The notes: generated by a model from the letters alone, not told the origin. Shown: positions 25,381 to 34,566, counted from the first letter of the stretch. The stretch: DNA of 50,338 nt from an uncultured Oscillospiraceae bacterium (GCA_934488695.1 CAKSSH010000005.1:1-50338), one strand, 5' to 3'. Numbers and translations: made by a program.

Positions 25381-25725
25381 TTAGTTGATCTGCTCCTTGA
25401 CCTTAGCCGCCTTGCCGACTCTGCCGCGCAGATAATACAGCTTGCCTCTGCGTGCCTTACCCTTACGGATAATTTCAAGCTTGGCAATATTGGGCGAATG
25501 AATCGGGAATACCCGCTCTACGCCGACGCCGTAGGAAACGCGACGAACGGTGAAGGTTTCGGAAACACCGCTGTGCTTGCGGGCAATAACGGTTCCTTCA
25601 AAGGTTTGGATTCTTTCTCTGTCGCCTTCTTTAATCTTCACGTGCACACGGACCGTGTCACCGATTGAAAATTCAGGCGCATTTTCTTTCAGGCAATCAT
25701 TTACCATTAACTTAAGAGCATCCAT
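25381..25725 (-). CDS. rplS: 50S ribosomal protein L19
   Basis: 114 residues, full length, with [29 protein letters not shown] and the signature [30 protein letters not shown]. It lies at the 30S-50S interface. AAGGAGG is 8 bases before ATG. First gene of a long operon, preceded by a structured leader. Confidence 0.98.
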   Translation of the reverse strand: MDALKLMVNDCLKENAPEFSIGDTVRVHVKIKEGDRERIQTFEGTVIARKHSGVSETFTVRRVSYGVGVERVFPIHSPNIAKLEIIRKGKARRGKLYYLRGRVGKAAKVKEQIN

Positions 25726-25848
25726 TGATGTTCTCCTCCTTAGATTTCAGACATTCATACCAACCGGTGGCAGAGGACTATCCGCTTTAATGTCGTGACT
25801 TTCGTCAAGCATTAACCCCCACGCAATGCGCGGAAACTCAAATGCCTT
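25726..25848 (-). ncRNA. Structured rplS leader, possible L19 autoregulatory leader
   Basis: About 120 bases between the predicted transcription start and the rplS ribosome site. Two conserved-looking helices are visible. One is TTAATG (25787-25792) with CATTAA (25810-25815), enclosing TGAC/GTCA capped by a GAAA tetraloop on the minus strand. The other is a 6-bp stem-loop at 25820-25834. Firmicutes often have an L19 leader motif at this place, but I cannot confirm the match. Confidence 0.45.
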
Positions 25849-25851
25849 TAT

Positions 25852-25880
25852 ATTTTAGCACGCTTCGTTATAAAAATCAA
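25852..25880 (-). promoter_or_regulatory. Promoter of rplS operon
   Basis: Minus-strand TTGATT (25875-25880), 17-base spacer, TAAAAT (25852-25857), with TG one base upstream of the -10. Confidence 0.75.
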
Positions 25881-25909
25881 GTGTTTTTGTAAGTTTTTTT
25901 GCTTTTTCT

Positions 25910-27082
25910 TTATCCCCGCCGCAACGCAACAGCCGGTCGCAGACGTGCGGCGCGTATTGCCGGATAAATGCCGAATAAAAGCCCTGATATGCCGGTCACC
26001 GAAAGACACAGAAGCACCTGACGACGGGTCAGAAAAAAGGTGGCCCCAAGCACTCGGCACAAAACGGTTCCCCCGAGCACCCCAAACGCAAGCCCCATCA
26101 AAAAGCCCAAAGAAGTCATCAGCAGCGCCTGTGCTAAAAAGGAAAACAAAATATCCCCCGACCCGGCACCGAGAGCCTTCCGAAGCCCGATTTCCCGCGT
26201 GCGCTCTCCGACCGAAAACAGCATGACCGTCATGACCGAAATCCCCGAAACCAACAGCGATACGCCGGCCAGCACCGACAAAATATCGGTAATTTTTTCC
26301 ACAACCCCTTGAAGCTGTCTGCTTTGCTGCTCAGTGTTCCGGATCCAAAAGCTGTCCTTCCCGCATTGCCGGGAAAGAGCACCCGACAGCACCGCCCGCG
26401 CTTTTTGCACCTCGACCCCGGGTGCAACCTGCACGGCAATACTGCAAAACGCATCCTCCCCGTCGGCTCGGCGCAAAAGTGAGTATGGCAAATAAAGCTG
26501 CGTTTGCTGCTCCTCGGAAAACCAACGCCTGAGCGGACTTGCGTCAACATCGATTACCCCTACAACCGTCAAAAAAAGCTGCCCTTGTGAGAGGGTCAGG
26601 GAGATTTTTTTGCCGACAATGTTTTTTCGTCCGTAAGTCGCCGTTGCATATCGGCTATCCACGAGACAAACCGGGCGCGCACCGACAAGATCGCTCTTTT
26701 GAAAAAACCGGCCGCAGCAAACTGACAAATAAAGTTGTTCCGCACCGGTTTCGTCAACGCCGTTGACGATGCAATTTTTGTCCCCTCGAATCGAAAAGAT
26801 CGTCCCGTTTGTCTGAATCAAGGGAGAAGCAGTTTGCACCACATTGCTTTGTCGGATATGCTCAAGCTCACGGGCGGTTAAGGCTGTTTCGTCTTGCGGC
26901 GTGACGAGCAGCTGGCCGAGCCCCAATCGTCGCATTTCATCACAGACCGTTTGTTTTCCGACCGAGCCGGCTGCAAAAACCATTAGTACCGACGCTGCTC
27001 CGATGGCAACACTGATTGCCGGAAACAAAATTCTTGCGGGACGGCGCCATAATCCCCGAAAAGTTGCCTGTAAAAACCGCAT
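25910..27082 (-). CDS. MacB-type ABC transporter permease
   Basis: 390 residues. One N-terminal membrane helix (RPARILFPAISVAIGAASVL), a long extracytoplasmic MacB_PCD domain (about 40-265), then three FtsX-type helices with the conserved SVGERTREIGLRKALGAGSGDI loop (about 290-310). This is the MacB topology of four helices, but the ATPase domain or subunit is missing from both sides of the gene. Efflux or mechanotransmission substrates cannot be told. It follows the membrane-fusion gene by 1 base and needs an ATPase encoded elsewhere. Confidence 0.88.
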   Translation of the reverse strand: MRFLQATFRGLWRRPARILFPAISVAIGAASVLMVFAAGSVGKQTVCDEMRRLGLGQLLVTPQDETALTARELEHIRQSNVVQTASPLIQTNGTIFSIRGDKNCIVNGVDETGAEQLYLSVCCGRFFQKSDLVGARPVCLVDSRYATATYGRKNIVGKKISLTLSQGQLFLTVVGVIDVDASPLRRWFSEEQQTQLYLPYSLLRRADGEDAFCSIAVQVAPGVEVQKARAVLSGALSRQCGKDSFWIRNTEQQSRQLQGVVEKITDILSVLAGVSLLVSGISVMTVMLFSVGERTREIGLRKALGAGSGDILFSFLAQALLMTSLGFLMGLAFGVLGGTVLCRVLGATFFLTRRQVLLCLSVTGISGLLFGIYPAIRAARLRPAVALRRG

Positions 27083-27083
27083 T

Positions 27084-27779
27084 TTACACCTCCTTTTGCA
27101 AGGAGACCGGACTGCCGTTTTTTTGAACGTCGGCGGCGTTTAATATAACACGATCCTCCGGCTCAAACTCGGTCAGCAGTTCAAAGCCGCTTAAAAGCTC
27201 GTCTCCGGTTTCAATATTGACCCGACGCGCCCGCCCGTCCTCATACAAATAAACATATTCCCCGTTTTCATCCTGCAAAACAGCACTGTATGGCACTACA
27301 GAAACCGGACTTTCGTCCTCAGTCAAAATCTGCACTCGCGCCGTAAAGCCGGATTTCAAGGCCGCATCCGCCTCATTGATTCTCAGCCGCACCTCCACCG
27401 CAACCGCTTTCGTCCCGCCGAGGGTCGTTTTTTTTGCGCTGTCGCCAATTGTCATGACAACGGCGCTATAGCTGCGCCCCGGAAAAGCACCGCCGGTCAC
27501 CATTGCCTGCTGACCGACCCGAAGCCGGCTGATATTGTCCTCGCTGACCCATGCCGTCACCAGCATTTGTCTGCCGCCGCTTGTTTTTGCGCCGTACATT
27601 GCCGCTGCGGTCTCTTTTTGTTCCTCCAAAGTCCCACTGACATACACAGCCGGAGCGTAGTTTTCCGTTGTAAGACGACACACCGTGACAGCGGTCACAC
27701 TGTCAGAAAAGATATTGGCGGCGGCAGTAACAGCCGCCGCCAGCATTAAAATTCCCAAAAGAACCCTTCCGGCACGCAT
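27084..27779 (-). CDS. Membrane-fusion (HlyD/MacA-like) protein, short
   Basis: 231 residues, shorter than usual MacA (about 370). An N-terminal hydrophobic segment (about 6-24) serves as anchor or signal. The middle has a beta-barrel-like region (VTAWVSEDNISRLRVGQQAMVTGGAFPG), and the end has the membrane-proximal signature VVPYSAVLQDENGEYVYLYEDGRARRVNIETGD split over several strands. The lipoyl and coiled-coil hairpin sections are almost absent. ATG has GGCGGG upstream. Partner of the downstream permease. There is no TolC-like gene, as expected in a monoderm. Confidence 0.8.
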   Translation of the reverse strand: MRAGRVLLGILMLAAAVTAAANIFSDSVTAVTVCRLTTENYAPAVYVSGTLEEQKETAAAMYGAKTSGGRQMLVTAWVSEDNISRLRVGQQAMVTGGAFPGRSYSAVVMTIGDSAKKTTLGGTKAVAVEVRLRINEADAALKSGFTARVQILTEDESPVSVVPYSAVLQDENGEYVYLYEDGRARRVNIETGDELLSGFELLTEFEPEDRVILNAADVQKNGSPVSLQKEV

Positions 27780-27911
27780 TTCAATCCCGCCCTTTCTTTT
27801 TTATTTTGGAAGAAAAGCGGGCTATTATGAATTTTTTTCAGGATTTACCGTCGAATTTTCATCATGCATAAACCACATATCGGCGCAAAAGATAAAAAGG
27901 GGGTGAATACC

Positions 27912-28088
27912 GTGAATCTCATTTCCTGCAATTATCCGTGTAAATACCAAAAAGAGGGGTGCTGCTGTCTCTGCGACACCTCCAAAGCAAAGCACTGCGG
28001 CAATTTGCAGTGCATTTACTTTACGCCGATCGTCGAAGAAGAGGAGCCGGCTTTTTTTAATTCTTCAGATGAGACAGAGCTTCTTTAA
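27912..28088 (+). CDS. Cysteine-rich miniprotein
   Basis: 58 residues from GTG 27912-27914, with AAGGGGG upstream; the longer frame from 27864 has no ribosome site. Eight cysteines occur in the first 35 residues: SCNYPC, GCCCLC, HCGNLQC. The acidic C-terminus is Glu-rich. Short Cys-rich proteins of this pattern occur throughout Clostridia, often under the inherited but unsupported label hydroxymyristoyl-ACP dehydratase. Probably binds zinc or Fe-S; function unknown. It converges with radA and overlaps its 3' end by 32 bases. Confidence 0.65.
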   Translation: MNLISCNYPCKYQKEGCCCLCDTSKAKHCGNLQCIYFTPIVEEEEPAFFNSSDETELL

Positions 28089-29439
28089 GATTGGAAACGC
28101 CGACGATCTCGATTTTATCGGGCCGGTGCAGCAGCGTTTTCTCGTTCTGCGCAGGAATAATACACTTGTGAAACCCAAGCCGAACCGCCTCCCGAATCCG
28201 TTCCTCGGCGTTCATCACCGAACGGATTTCGCCCGCCAGGCCGATTTCGCCGAACACCAGCGCATTTTCATCCACAGGTCGATCCACCAGACTGGAAACC
28301 AGCGCAGCGGCAACCGCCAAGTCCGCCGCCGGCTCATCCAGCCGCAGACCTCCGATGACATTGACATAACTGTCCAAATTTCCAAAAAAGTATCCGACTC
28401 TCTTTTCAAGCACCGCAAGCAGCATTGCCACTCGATTATAATCAAAACCGGTTGAGACTCTGCGCGGCGCAGCCAAGCCGCTTTTGCTTACAAGAGCCTG
28501 CACCTCAGCTAAGATCGGCCGAGTCCCCTCCATCACTGCAACCACACAAGTTCCGGAAACGCCGATCGGCCGCTCCGACAATAGCATTTTGGAGGGATTC
28601 GGCACCTCGTGCAGACCATCGCTGCGCATTTCAAAAACGCCGATTTCATTGGTGGAGCCAAACCGATTTTTGGTGGCGCGCAGCAGTCGAAACGACATAT
28701 TGCGATCGCCCTCAAAATACAATACCGTGTCCACAATATGTTCAAGCACCTTCGGGCCGGCAATTGCCCCGTCCTTGTTGACATGCCCGACCACAAACAT
28801 TGATATACCGGCTGTTTTTGCAACACGCAACAAAACGCCGGTACACTCCCGCACCTGTGTAATGCTGCCGCTGGAGGAATTCACAGAAGGCAGGTTCATT
28901 GTTTGAATAGAATCGATCATAACTACATCAGGCGTAAATTTCGCAATGGTATTGATAATAGTTTCAACGTTGGTTTGAGAAACCAAAAACAGATTTTCGC
29001 TGTCGACCCCAAGCCGACCGGCGCGCAGCTTGATTTGACGAGCCGATTCCTCGCCGGATACATAAAGCACCCGAAGACCCTCGCACAAATAACGACAAAT
29101 TTGCAACAACAGCGTTGATTTTCCGATACCGGGGTCTCCGCTGAGCAGCACAAGCGAACCCTTCACCAGACCGCCGCCGAGAACACGATCCAGTTCTCCG
29201 ACACCGGTATGGTAGCGTTCTTCATCCTCAGAGCTGATTTCCCGAATATTCTGCGGCTCGCAGTACTCCCCCAAAGCCGTTTCAACCGCCGCTGCCGCCG
29301 TTTTTCCGCTGCCGGAGGACACCACCTCTTCCTCAAAGGTGTTCCAGCGCCCGCAGGACGGACATTTCCCGTTCCATTTCGGCGATTGATATCCGCACTC
29401 ACTGCAAACATAAACGGTTTTAAACTTCTGCTGTGCCAT
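28057..29439 (-). CDS. radA: DNA repair protein RadA
   Basis: 460 residues. N-terminal zinc finger C12-x2-C15, C26-x2-C29. RecA-like core with Walker A GDPGIGKST, then the RadA-specific KNRFGST motif and a C-terminal Lon-like domain without its catalytic Ser-Lys activity. It promotes branch migration in recombinational repair. ATG follows AAAGGAAG. cwlD ends 3 bases upstream of its start, so the two form one transcript. Confidence 0.96.
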   Translation of the reverse strand: MAQQKFKTVYVCSECGYQSPKWNGKCPSCGRWNTFEEEVVSSGSGKTAAAAVETALGEYCEPQNIREISSEDEERYHTGVGELDRVLGGGLVKGSLVLLSGDPGIGKSTLLLQICRYLCEGLRVLYVSGEESARQIKLRAGRLGVDSENLFLVSQTNVETIINTIAKFTPDVVMIDSIQTMNLPSVNSSSGSITQVRECTGVLLRVAKTAGISMFVVGHVNKDGAIAGPKVLEHIVDTVLYFEGDRNMSFRLLRATKNRFGSTNEIGVFEMRSDGLHEVPNPSKMLLSERPIGVSGTCVVAVMEGTRPILAEVQALVSKSGLAAPRRVSTGFDYNRVAMLLAVLEKRVGYFFGNLDSYVNVIGGLRLDEPAADLAVAAALVSSLVDRPVDENALVFGEIGLAGEIRSVMNAEERIREAVRLGFHKCIIPAQNEKTLLHRPDKIEIVGVSNLKEALSHLKN

Positions 29440-29442
29440 ATT

Positions 29443-30177
29443 TTACTTCCTTTCTGCCGGGGGCTGCGCCTGAAATTCAAAAACAGCCTGTGCAATCGTA
29501 AACGCAATTTGCCCCTGATAATCCGGATTCACAAGCAGCTTTGCCTCCTCCGGGTTGGATAAAAAGCCGCACTCGACCAACACACAAGGCTGCGGCGCAT
29601 TTTTAAAAAGATACAGATCCGCCGGTGCCGGTTTGATTTGACGGTTGTTTTGCATATTGAGATTTTCTCGAAACCGATCCTGCAACACCGCAGCCAGCTG
29701 CCGACTTTCCTGTTCGCGGCGGCTGCCGTAAAACATCTGAGCGCCAAAATATTTTTGTTCCGTAAAATGATTTTGATGAATACTTAAAAAAACCGCATCC
29801 GGCTCCCGACGGATAATCTCCAGCCTGCGATGCATATCCTGCTTTTTATCGGCAGCAAGAGCCGTGTCCTCACTGCGGGTCAGCACAACCCGAAATCCGA
29901 AAAGCTGTAAAAAGCGACAGGAGGCAAGCGCAACGGCCAGATTAACTTCTTTTTCCGGCGTACCGTACAGCGAGACCGTCCCGCCGTCAAATCCGCCGTG
30001 TCCTGCGTCCAGAACGACCGTCGGACGCAGCTCTCCGACCGACGTCCGCACCAATGCGTCGGCAAGCCTTGCCGGCCGAAAAATATTGCCGAAAACAGCA
30101 ACCAAGCCCAGCGTCAGCAACAGCGCCGCTATCTTTTTTCCGAATAAACGCATACGGCAAGAAAAAAATCTTTTCAC
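29443..30177 (-). CDS. cwlD: N-acetylmuramoyl-L-alanine amidase, CwlD-type
   Basis: 244 residues from GTG 30175-30177, with GGGAGGG 6 bases upstream. An N-terminal membrane helix (about 15-31) and an Amidase_3 domain: VLDAGHGGFDGG, NLAVALASCRFLQ, FLSIHQNHF, VLVECGFLSNPEE. The zinc ligands H and E and the catalytic Glu are present. This size and anchor match CwlD, which makes muramic-delta-lactam in the spore cortex. Assignment to CwlD rather than another Amidase_3 enzyme is inference from length and from other sporulation genes in the window. Confidence 0.85.
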   Translation of the reverse strand: MKRFFSCRMRLFGKKIAALLLTLGLVAVFGNIFRPARLADALVRTSVGELRPTVVLDAGHGGFDGGTVSLYGTPEKEVNLAVALASCRFLQLFGFRVVLTRSEDTALAADKKQDMHRRLEIIRREPDAVFLSIHQNHFTEQKYFGAQMFYGSRREQESRQLAAVLQDRFRENLNMQNNRQIKPAPADLYLFKNAPQPCVLVECGFLSNPEEAKLLVNPDYQGQIAFTIAQAVFEFQAQPPAERK

Positions 30178-30389
30178 GCCCAGCCCTCCCGTTCTCTTTA
30201 CAGAAGGTTATGAGGCAGGCCGGACAAATATGCGCCAAAGCGGCTCGCAAACGAAAACCCACGCCGAATGCGTCGTTTTTATCTGTCTGTTCATATTTTC
30301 AGGAAGAAAGCCGGCATTTTACGCAAAAATCGAAAGCCGCTTTTTTTCTTTTTATAAAGGCCGAAAAGCCGCGTTTTTTACACTTTTTA

Positions 30390-31034
30390 TTAGGAAAAGG
30401 GCTTGTCTCCGCACAGGATTTCGGTTCTGAGAATCTGCGCCGCGTCGCAGGAAAATGCAGTTTTTTCCGAAAAAACCCGAAGCAATAGCTGCGGATTTAA
30501 TGTGCCGGCGTCTCCGGAAGCCAACAGCAAATCCAAAACCAAATCGTCTTGCGCACTTTTGATTTCCGCAGCATAAATCAGCGGCCGGATATTGATCTCC
30601 CGTTCCCCCGCCTTTCCTTTTTTCACCGCCGGTATTTCCTCCTGTGCAAGAAAGCTTTTCATTTCTTGCTGTGCGCAGGCAAGACTCGGCAGCACGATTC
30701 GGTAGCGCGAAGCCGTTATTTCCGAAGCTTTGCAATGCGGCTCGTCAACCTGCCAAACCTGCACCGACGGCGGCAGCGCTTCATTGAGGCGTTGGCGAAC
30801 TGTTTCCGGCGTCAAATCCTCTAAAAGCCGCATATCGACGCTCTCGCAGTCACTTTCTATGCCGAGCGAAAGCGGCAGTGCAAAGGTCAAATACAGGTGC
30901 GGATGAAATCCCTCGGTATACCACATTTCAATTCCGCTGCGGCGCACCGCACGCTGAAATAAACGTGTCATATCCAGATGAGAAATATATTTGGCACGTC
31001 CACGCTTACTAAAAAAGATTCGGATACTATGCAC
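30390..31034 (-). CDS. DUF2344 protein, partner of radical-SAM enzyme (TIGR03936 type)
   Basis: 214 residues from GTG 31032-31034, preceded by GAGGGAGGG at 7 bases. The start RIFFSKRGRAKYISHLDMTRLFQRAVRRSG is the family signature, and EGFHPHLYLTFALPLSLGIES follows. It overlaps the 3' end of the radical-SAM gene by 8 bases; in other genomes the two are neighbours or fused. Biochemical function is unknown. It lies upstream of cwlD with a 212-base gap that holds no gene. Confidence 0.9.
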   Translation of the reverse strand: MHSIRIFFSKRGRAKYISHLDMTRLFQRAVRRSGIEMWYTEGFHPHLYLTFALPLSLGIESDCESVDMRLLEDLTPETVRQRLNEALPPSVQVWQVDEPHCKASEITASRYRIVLPSLACAQQEMKSFLAQEEIPAVKKGKAGEREINIRPLIYAAEIKSAQDDLVLDLLLASGDAGTLNPQLLLRVFSEKTAFSCDAAQILRTEILCGDKPFS

Positions 31035-32871
31035 GGCACTGCCCTCCCTCAAACGAATCGGCACCGCAGCCGGCGCAGGCCTGCCGACAGTTGTGCGTTG
31101 TCTGCCCGGCATAGGCCTTGCGGCTCTCCCGCATTAAAAACGCCTGCGAAACGCCGTAATCAATGTGCGCCCAGGGAAGCAGCTCATCGTAGGGGCGACG
31201 GCGACCTTGATAAAAGGCCATGTCCAAGCCGCACTGTGCAAAAGCGCGTTGCCACTTTTCAAAGTCAAAGCCCTCGCTCCAGCTGTCAAAAATACTGCCC
31301 TGCCGGTATGCCGCGAGCAGCACGGCGCCAAGCCGCCGGTCACCGCGTGCAAACGCGCCCTCCAAAATACTGGTGTTGCTTGCATGGTAATTCAAGGTGA
31401 TTTTTTTGCTGTGAGGCACCGAACACAACACCCGATGTTTCCGAATGACGGTTTCCAAGGAATCCTGTGCCTCCCATTGAAACGGTGTGTGCGGCTTTGG
31501 AACAAAGGTGGCTACGCTGGCCGTCACCGTGACCCCTCTGCCACGGGGGCGATTTTCCATTCGGTAAAACAAATCCACAACGCTTTGAGCCGTGTGCACG
31601 ATCCCTTCAATATCCTCATCTGTCTCGGTCGGTAAGCCAATCATAAAGTACAGCTTAATCCCGGTATACCCGCCTTCAAAAGCAATACGGCAGGTGTTTT
31701 CAAGCTCCTGCGCGGTAACGTTTTTGTTAATAACATCGCGCAGTCGCTGCGTTCCGGCCTCCGGTGCAAAGGTTAGGCCGCTTTTACGAATCCCGCTGAT
31801 TTTATCAAGCACCTCGCGAGAGAAGTTGTCCACCCGCAGCGACGGCAGAGAAAGGCTGATTTTCTCCTGATCCGACCATTCCGTCAACGACGATAAAAGC
31901 TGTTCGATTTGAGTGTGGTCGCTGGTGCTTAGAGAGCAAAGAGACAATTCGTCATACCCGGTGCTGCTGCATAAGGCCTTGGCCTGTCGGCAAAGCGTTT
32001 CAACGCTTTTTTCCCGATACGGCCGGTAAATAAACCCGGCCTGACAAAACCGACACCCGCGAATACATCCCCGCAACACCTCCAGCACGGCACGATCATG
32101 CACCGTTTCGATATACGGCACAACAAACCGATCCGGGTACGCGGTGGCGTCAAAATCCGGCACAACGCGCTTGCGCACATTCGCCGGGACGCCGGGGCGG
32201 TTCGGACAAAAGGATTTCAGCGTTCCGTCTTCATGATAAGCCACGTCATAAAAGGACGGCACGTACACGCCCTCCAGCCGGGCAGCCTCCATTAAAAACG
32301 CCTCCTTGGTGCTTCCGCGTTTTTTGTGCTCCCGGTACAGATCACAAACCTCTAAAATCAGATCCTCGCCGTCCCCCAACATAAACAAATCAATAAAATC
32401 CGAGACCGGCTCCGGATTGCAGACGCAAGGGCCGCCCGCCACCACCAAATTCTTAAGCGAATGACGGTCCCGCGCAAGCAGCGGGATTCCGGCCGATTCC
32501 AGCATATACAAAATGTTGGTATAACAAAGCTCGTATTGCAATGTAAATCCGATAATATCGAATTCCGAAACCGGACTGAGACTTTCCAGCGCGTAAAGCG
32601 GAATATCGTTTTCCCGCATCAGCTCCTTCATGTCGAACCACGGGGCAAACACCCGCTCGCACCAGATTTCCGGCCGACTGTTTAAAATATGATACAGGAT
32701 CTTCAGCCCAAGATGCGACATCCCGATTTCGTAAGTATCCGGAAAGCAAAAGGCGAATCGAACATCCACCTCGTCTTTTTGCTTTACAACGCTGTTTACC
32801 TCGCCGCCGATATAACGCGCCGGCTTTTGCACCCGCATTAAAACACTTTCCAGCTTTTGCCGAAGATCCAT
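31027..32871 (-). CDS. Radical SAM protein with B12-binding-like domain (TIGR03960 type)
   Basis: 614 residues. The N-terminal part has a cobalamin-binding-like fold (about 35-190: DTYEIGMSHLGLKILYHILN, GPCVCNPEPVSDFIDLFMLGDGE). The radical-SAM core begins with RGCIRGCRFCQAGFIYRP, the CX3CX2C [4Fe-4S] ligand loop. The C-terminus has a CRQACAGCGAD zinc- or cluster-like motif. Substrate unknown; related proteins act in methylthio- or methyl-transfer. Ribosome site GTGGGAAG is close to ATG. It begins the operon with DUF2344. Confidence 0.92.
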   Translation of the reverse strand: MDLRQKLESVLMRVQKPARYIGGEVNSVVKQKDEVDVRFAFCFPDTYEIGMSHLGLKILYHILNSRPEIWCERVFAPWFDMKELMRENDIPLYALESLSPVSEFDIIGFTLQYELCYTNILYMLESAGIPLLARDRHSLKNLVVAGGPCVCNPEPVSDFIDLFMLGDGEDLILEVCDLYREHKKRGSTKEAFLMEAARLEGVYVPSFYDVAYHEDGTLKSFCPNRPGVPANVRKRVVPDFDATAYPDRFVVPYIETVHDRAVLEVLRGCIRGCRFCQAGFIYRPYREKSVETLCRQAKALCSSTGYDELSLCSLSTSDHTQIEQLLSSLTEWSDQEKISLSLPSLRVDNFSREVLDKISGIRKSGLTFAPEAGTQRLRDVINKNVTAQELENTCRIAFEGGYTGIKLYFMIGLPTETDEDIEGIVHTAQSVVDLFYRMENRPRGRGVTVTASVATFVPKPHTPFQWEAQDSLETVIRKHRVLCSVPHSKKITLNYHASNTSILEGAFARGDRRLGAVLLAAYRQGSIFDSWSEGFDFEKWQRAFAQCGLDMAFYQGRRRPYDELLPWAHIDYGVSQAFLMRESRKAYAGQTTHNCRQACAGCGADSFEGGQCRA

Positions 32872-32902
32872 GCACTTCCCACCGTTTCTTTTTTATTTAT
32901 TC

Positions 32903-32931
32903 ATTATACCATACATTTCCCGGCAGTTCAA
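32903..32931 (-). promoter_or_regulatory. Promoter of the radical-SAM operon
   Basis: Minus-strand TTGAAC (32926-32931), 17-base spacer, TATAAT (32903-32908), with TG one base upstream. The -35 box overlaps the last codons of the upstream M50 gene. Confidence 0.75.
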
Positions 32932-33512
32932 CTTTTTTGTCGCACAATGACCGTCACGGCAAGGTAGGCCGCCGTAATCAACAGACTGACATTATACCCG
33001 CTGACGCGCAGCAGCGCAACCCCTGCCAAAAAGAGCAGTGCTGCGCAGCCCATTGATAAAACATCCAACAGTCTTGGGCAACCCGGCAGCAAGACCTCCA
33101 ATGCTCGTCCGCCGTCCAACGTGCCGGACGGCAGCATATTAAAAAGCCCCGTTGCCAAATGCACCGTGCAAGGCGTCGTCCACCGACCGCATCCCCAAAA
33201 AAGAATGAGACAAACTGCAAAATTTGTTGCACAGCCGGCCAGTAAAATAAGCAGCTGCCGCGATATCGGCAAAAGCGACAGCGGACGGGTCAGTTTTAAT
33301 TTTATGCCACAGGGCAGCAGCTCCAGTGACTGCACCCGGCAGGCACAAGCCAGAACAGCAATCAAATGACCGCCCTCATGCAAAAGCGCCGCTGTAAATG
33401 CACAAAGGAACAGCCCCTGCTTGTCGGTAAAAGCAAAAAAAGCAAGCAGTGCGATAAGCAAAAAGCTGACCGTAACACGGGCTCCAAAAATATTAAACTG
33501 CAATTTGCTCAA
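32928..33512 (-). CDS. SpoIVFB-like site-2 (M50) metalloprotease
   Basis: 194 residues with about five membrane segments. The catalytic HEGGH is at 45-49 within a helix, and the third zinc ligand D133 lies in NMLPSGTLDGGR. This intramembrane protease layout is that of SpoIVFB, which frees sigma-K from its pro-peptide in the mother cell. The start is uncertain: TTG 33512 has the ribosome site only one base away, while TTG 33503 has AGAGGG at 10 bases. It overlaps the M23 gene by 20 bases. No sigma-K gene is visible here. Its partner is the M23 gene just upstream. Confidence 0.85.
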   Translation of the reverse strand: MSKLQFNIFGARVTVSFLLIALLAFFAFTDKQGLFLCAFTAALLHEGGHLIAVLACACRVQSLELLPCGIKLKLTRPLSLLPISRQLLILLAGCATNFAVCLILFWGCGRWTTPCTVHLATGLFNMLPSGTLDGGRALEVLLPGCPRLLDVLSMGCAALLFLAGVALLRVSGYNVSLLITAAYLAVTVIVRQKS

Positions 33513-34551
33513 GCCCTCTCAATGCATAAGCAGGATCCACGCGACGATTGTCAATTTGAATTTCAAAATGCAAATGCGGTCCCGTAGACCAGCCGGTGCT
33601 TCCCATAAATCCGATTATTTCCCCGGCTCGCAGTCGCATACCGGACCTCGCCTGCACCCGCTCACAGTGACCGTAAAAGGTCTTCAACCCGTCGGAATGG
33701 CGTAGCAGCACAAAATTGCCGTATACTGCATCCTGCCCAACCATTTCTACCTCGCCGCAGAACGCAGCATAAATCGGCGTACCGACGGCATTTGCTATAT
33801 CCAATCCGGTGTGAAAGCTGCTTTTCCCGGTTAACGGATGCACTCGTTGCCCAAAGGCGGAGGTTACACTGCCACAGGTCGGCGCATGAATCGGCACGGT
33901 CAACAGATACGCATTGAGCGAAACACGCTTCATCGCCGCCCCGTCCTCTCCGCCCATCCCACCTTGATACGGCGCGGATTTGTCTGCGGCTTTTTGGACT
34001 AATTTGTTTGCTTTGCCCGCCTTTGTTACGCTTTTTTCTTCTCTGTTCGCTCCAAGCTCGTCCTTCACGGTTTTCCCGGTTGTTTTTATGCTCTCCGCCT
34101 CGTCCGAGCCGCCTTCTTCCATCCCGTCCGCAGTGCCCGGCGCCGCTGGCCCCTTTGTTCCGGAAACACTCTCCGATTCCGCACCGGCGGCGCCGGAGGA
34201 TGCAGATCCCGCATTTTCCGAGGACGATGAAAACAAAAAGCGACCGATATTATAAAAAAAGCCTTGCACATCCGTCCATGCAATGTCCTTTTCGGTGACG
34301 GCGGCAAGATATCCGCCGTGAAACCGGGCATAGGCTTTCGGCGCCACCGTGCGCAAAAGAAAGGCGGTCAGCAATAGGACCGTAAAAAGCGCCGTCTGTA
34401 TCAGCACAAGCCGAAAACAGCCCTCGGCACGTGTCTCTCTTTCAGAAAACGAGTCCGGCTCGTCCTGCGGCAAAACAGGTTCCCCGTCTGTCTTTTTCTC
34501 CGCCTCGGGCGGACTTTCCAAAAACGTCTCTTGAAATCGGTAAGAATCCAT
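33493..34551 (-). CDS. Membrane-anchored M23 (LytM) peptidase, SpoIVFA-like
   Basis: 352 residues. Cytoplasmic N-terminus, one membrane helix (about 48-68), a low-complexity Ser/Ala/Gly/Glu linker (about 105-215), and a C-terminal LytM domain. Zinc ligands are present: HTGLDIA, TFYGH and HLHFEI. SpoIVFA in Bacillus has a degenerate LytM domain; this one keeps all metal ligands. It may therefore cut peptide bonds in peptidoglycan, or only bind. AAGGAGG is 6 bases from ATG. It overlaps the M50 gene by 20 bases, a SpoIVFA-SpoIVFB arrangement. Confidence 0.85.
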   Translation of the reverse strand: MDSYRFQETFLESPPEAEKKTDGEPVLPQDEPDSFSERETRAEGCFRLVLIQTALFTVLLLTAFLLRTVAPKAYARFHGGYLAAVTEKDIAWTDVQGFFYNIGRFLFSSSSENAGSASSGAAGAESESVSGTKGPAAPGTADGMEEGGSDEAESIKTTGKTVKDELGANREEKSVTKAGKANKLVQKAADKSAPYQGGMGGEDGAAMKRVSLNAYLLTVPIHAPTCGSVTSAFGQRVHPLTGKSSFHTGLDIANAVGTPIYAAFCGEVEMVGQDAVYGNFVLLRHSDGLKTFYGHCERVQARSGMRLRAGEIIGFMGSTGWSTGPHLHFEIQIDNRRVDPAYALRGLEQIAV

Positions 34552-34566
34552 AAGCGTTCCTCCTTT

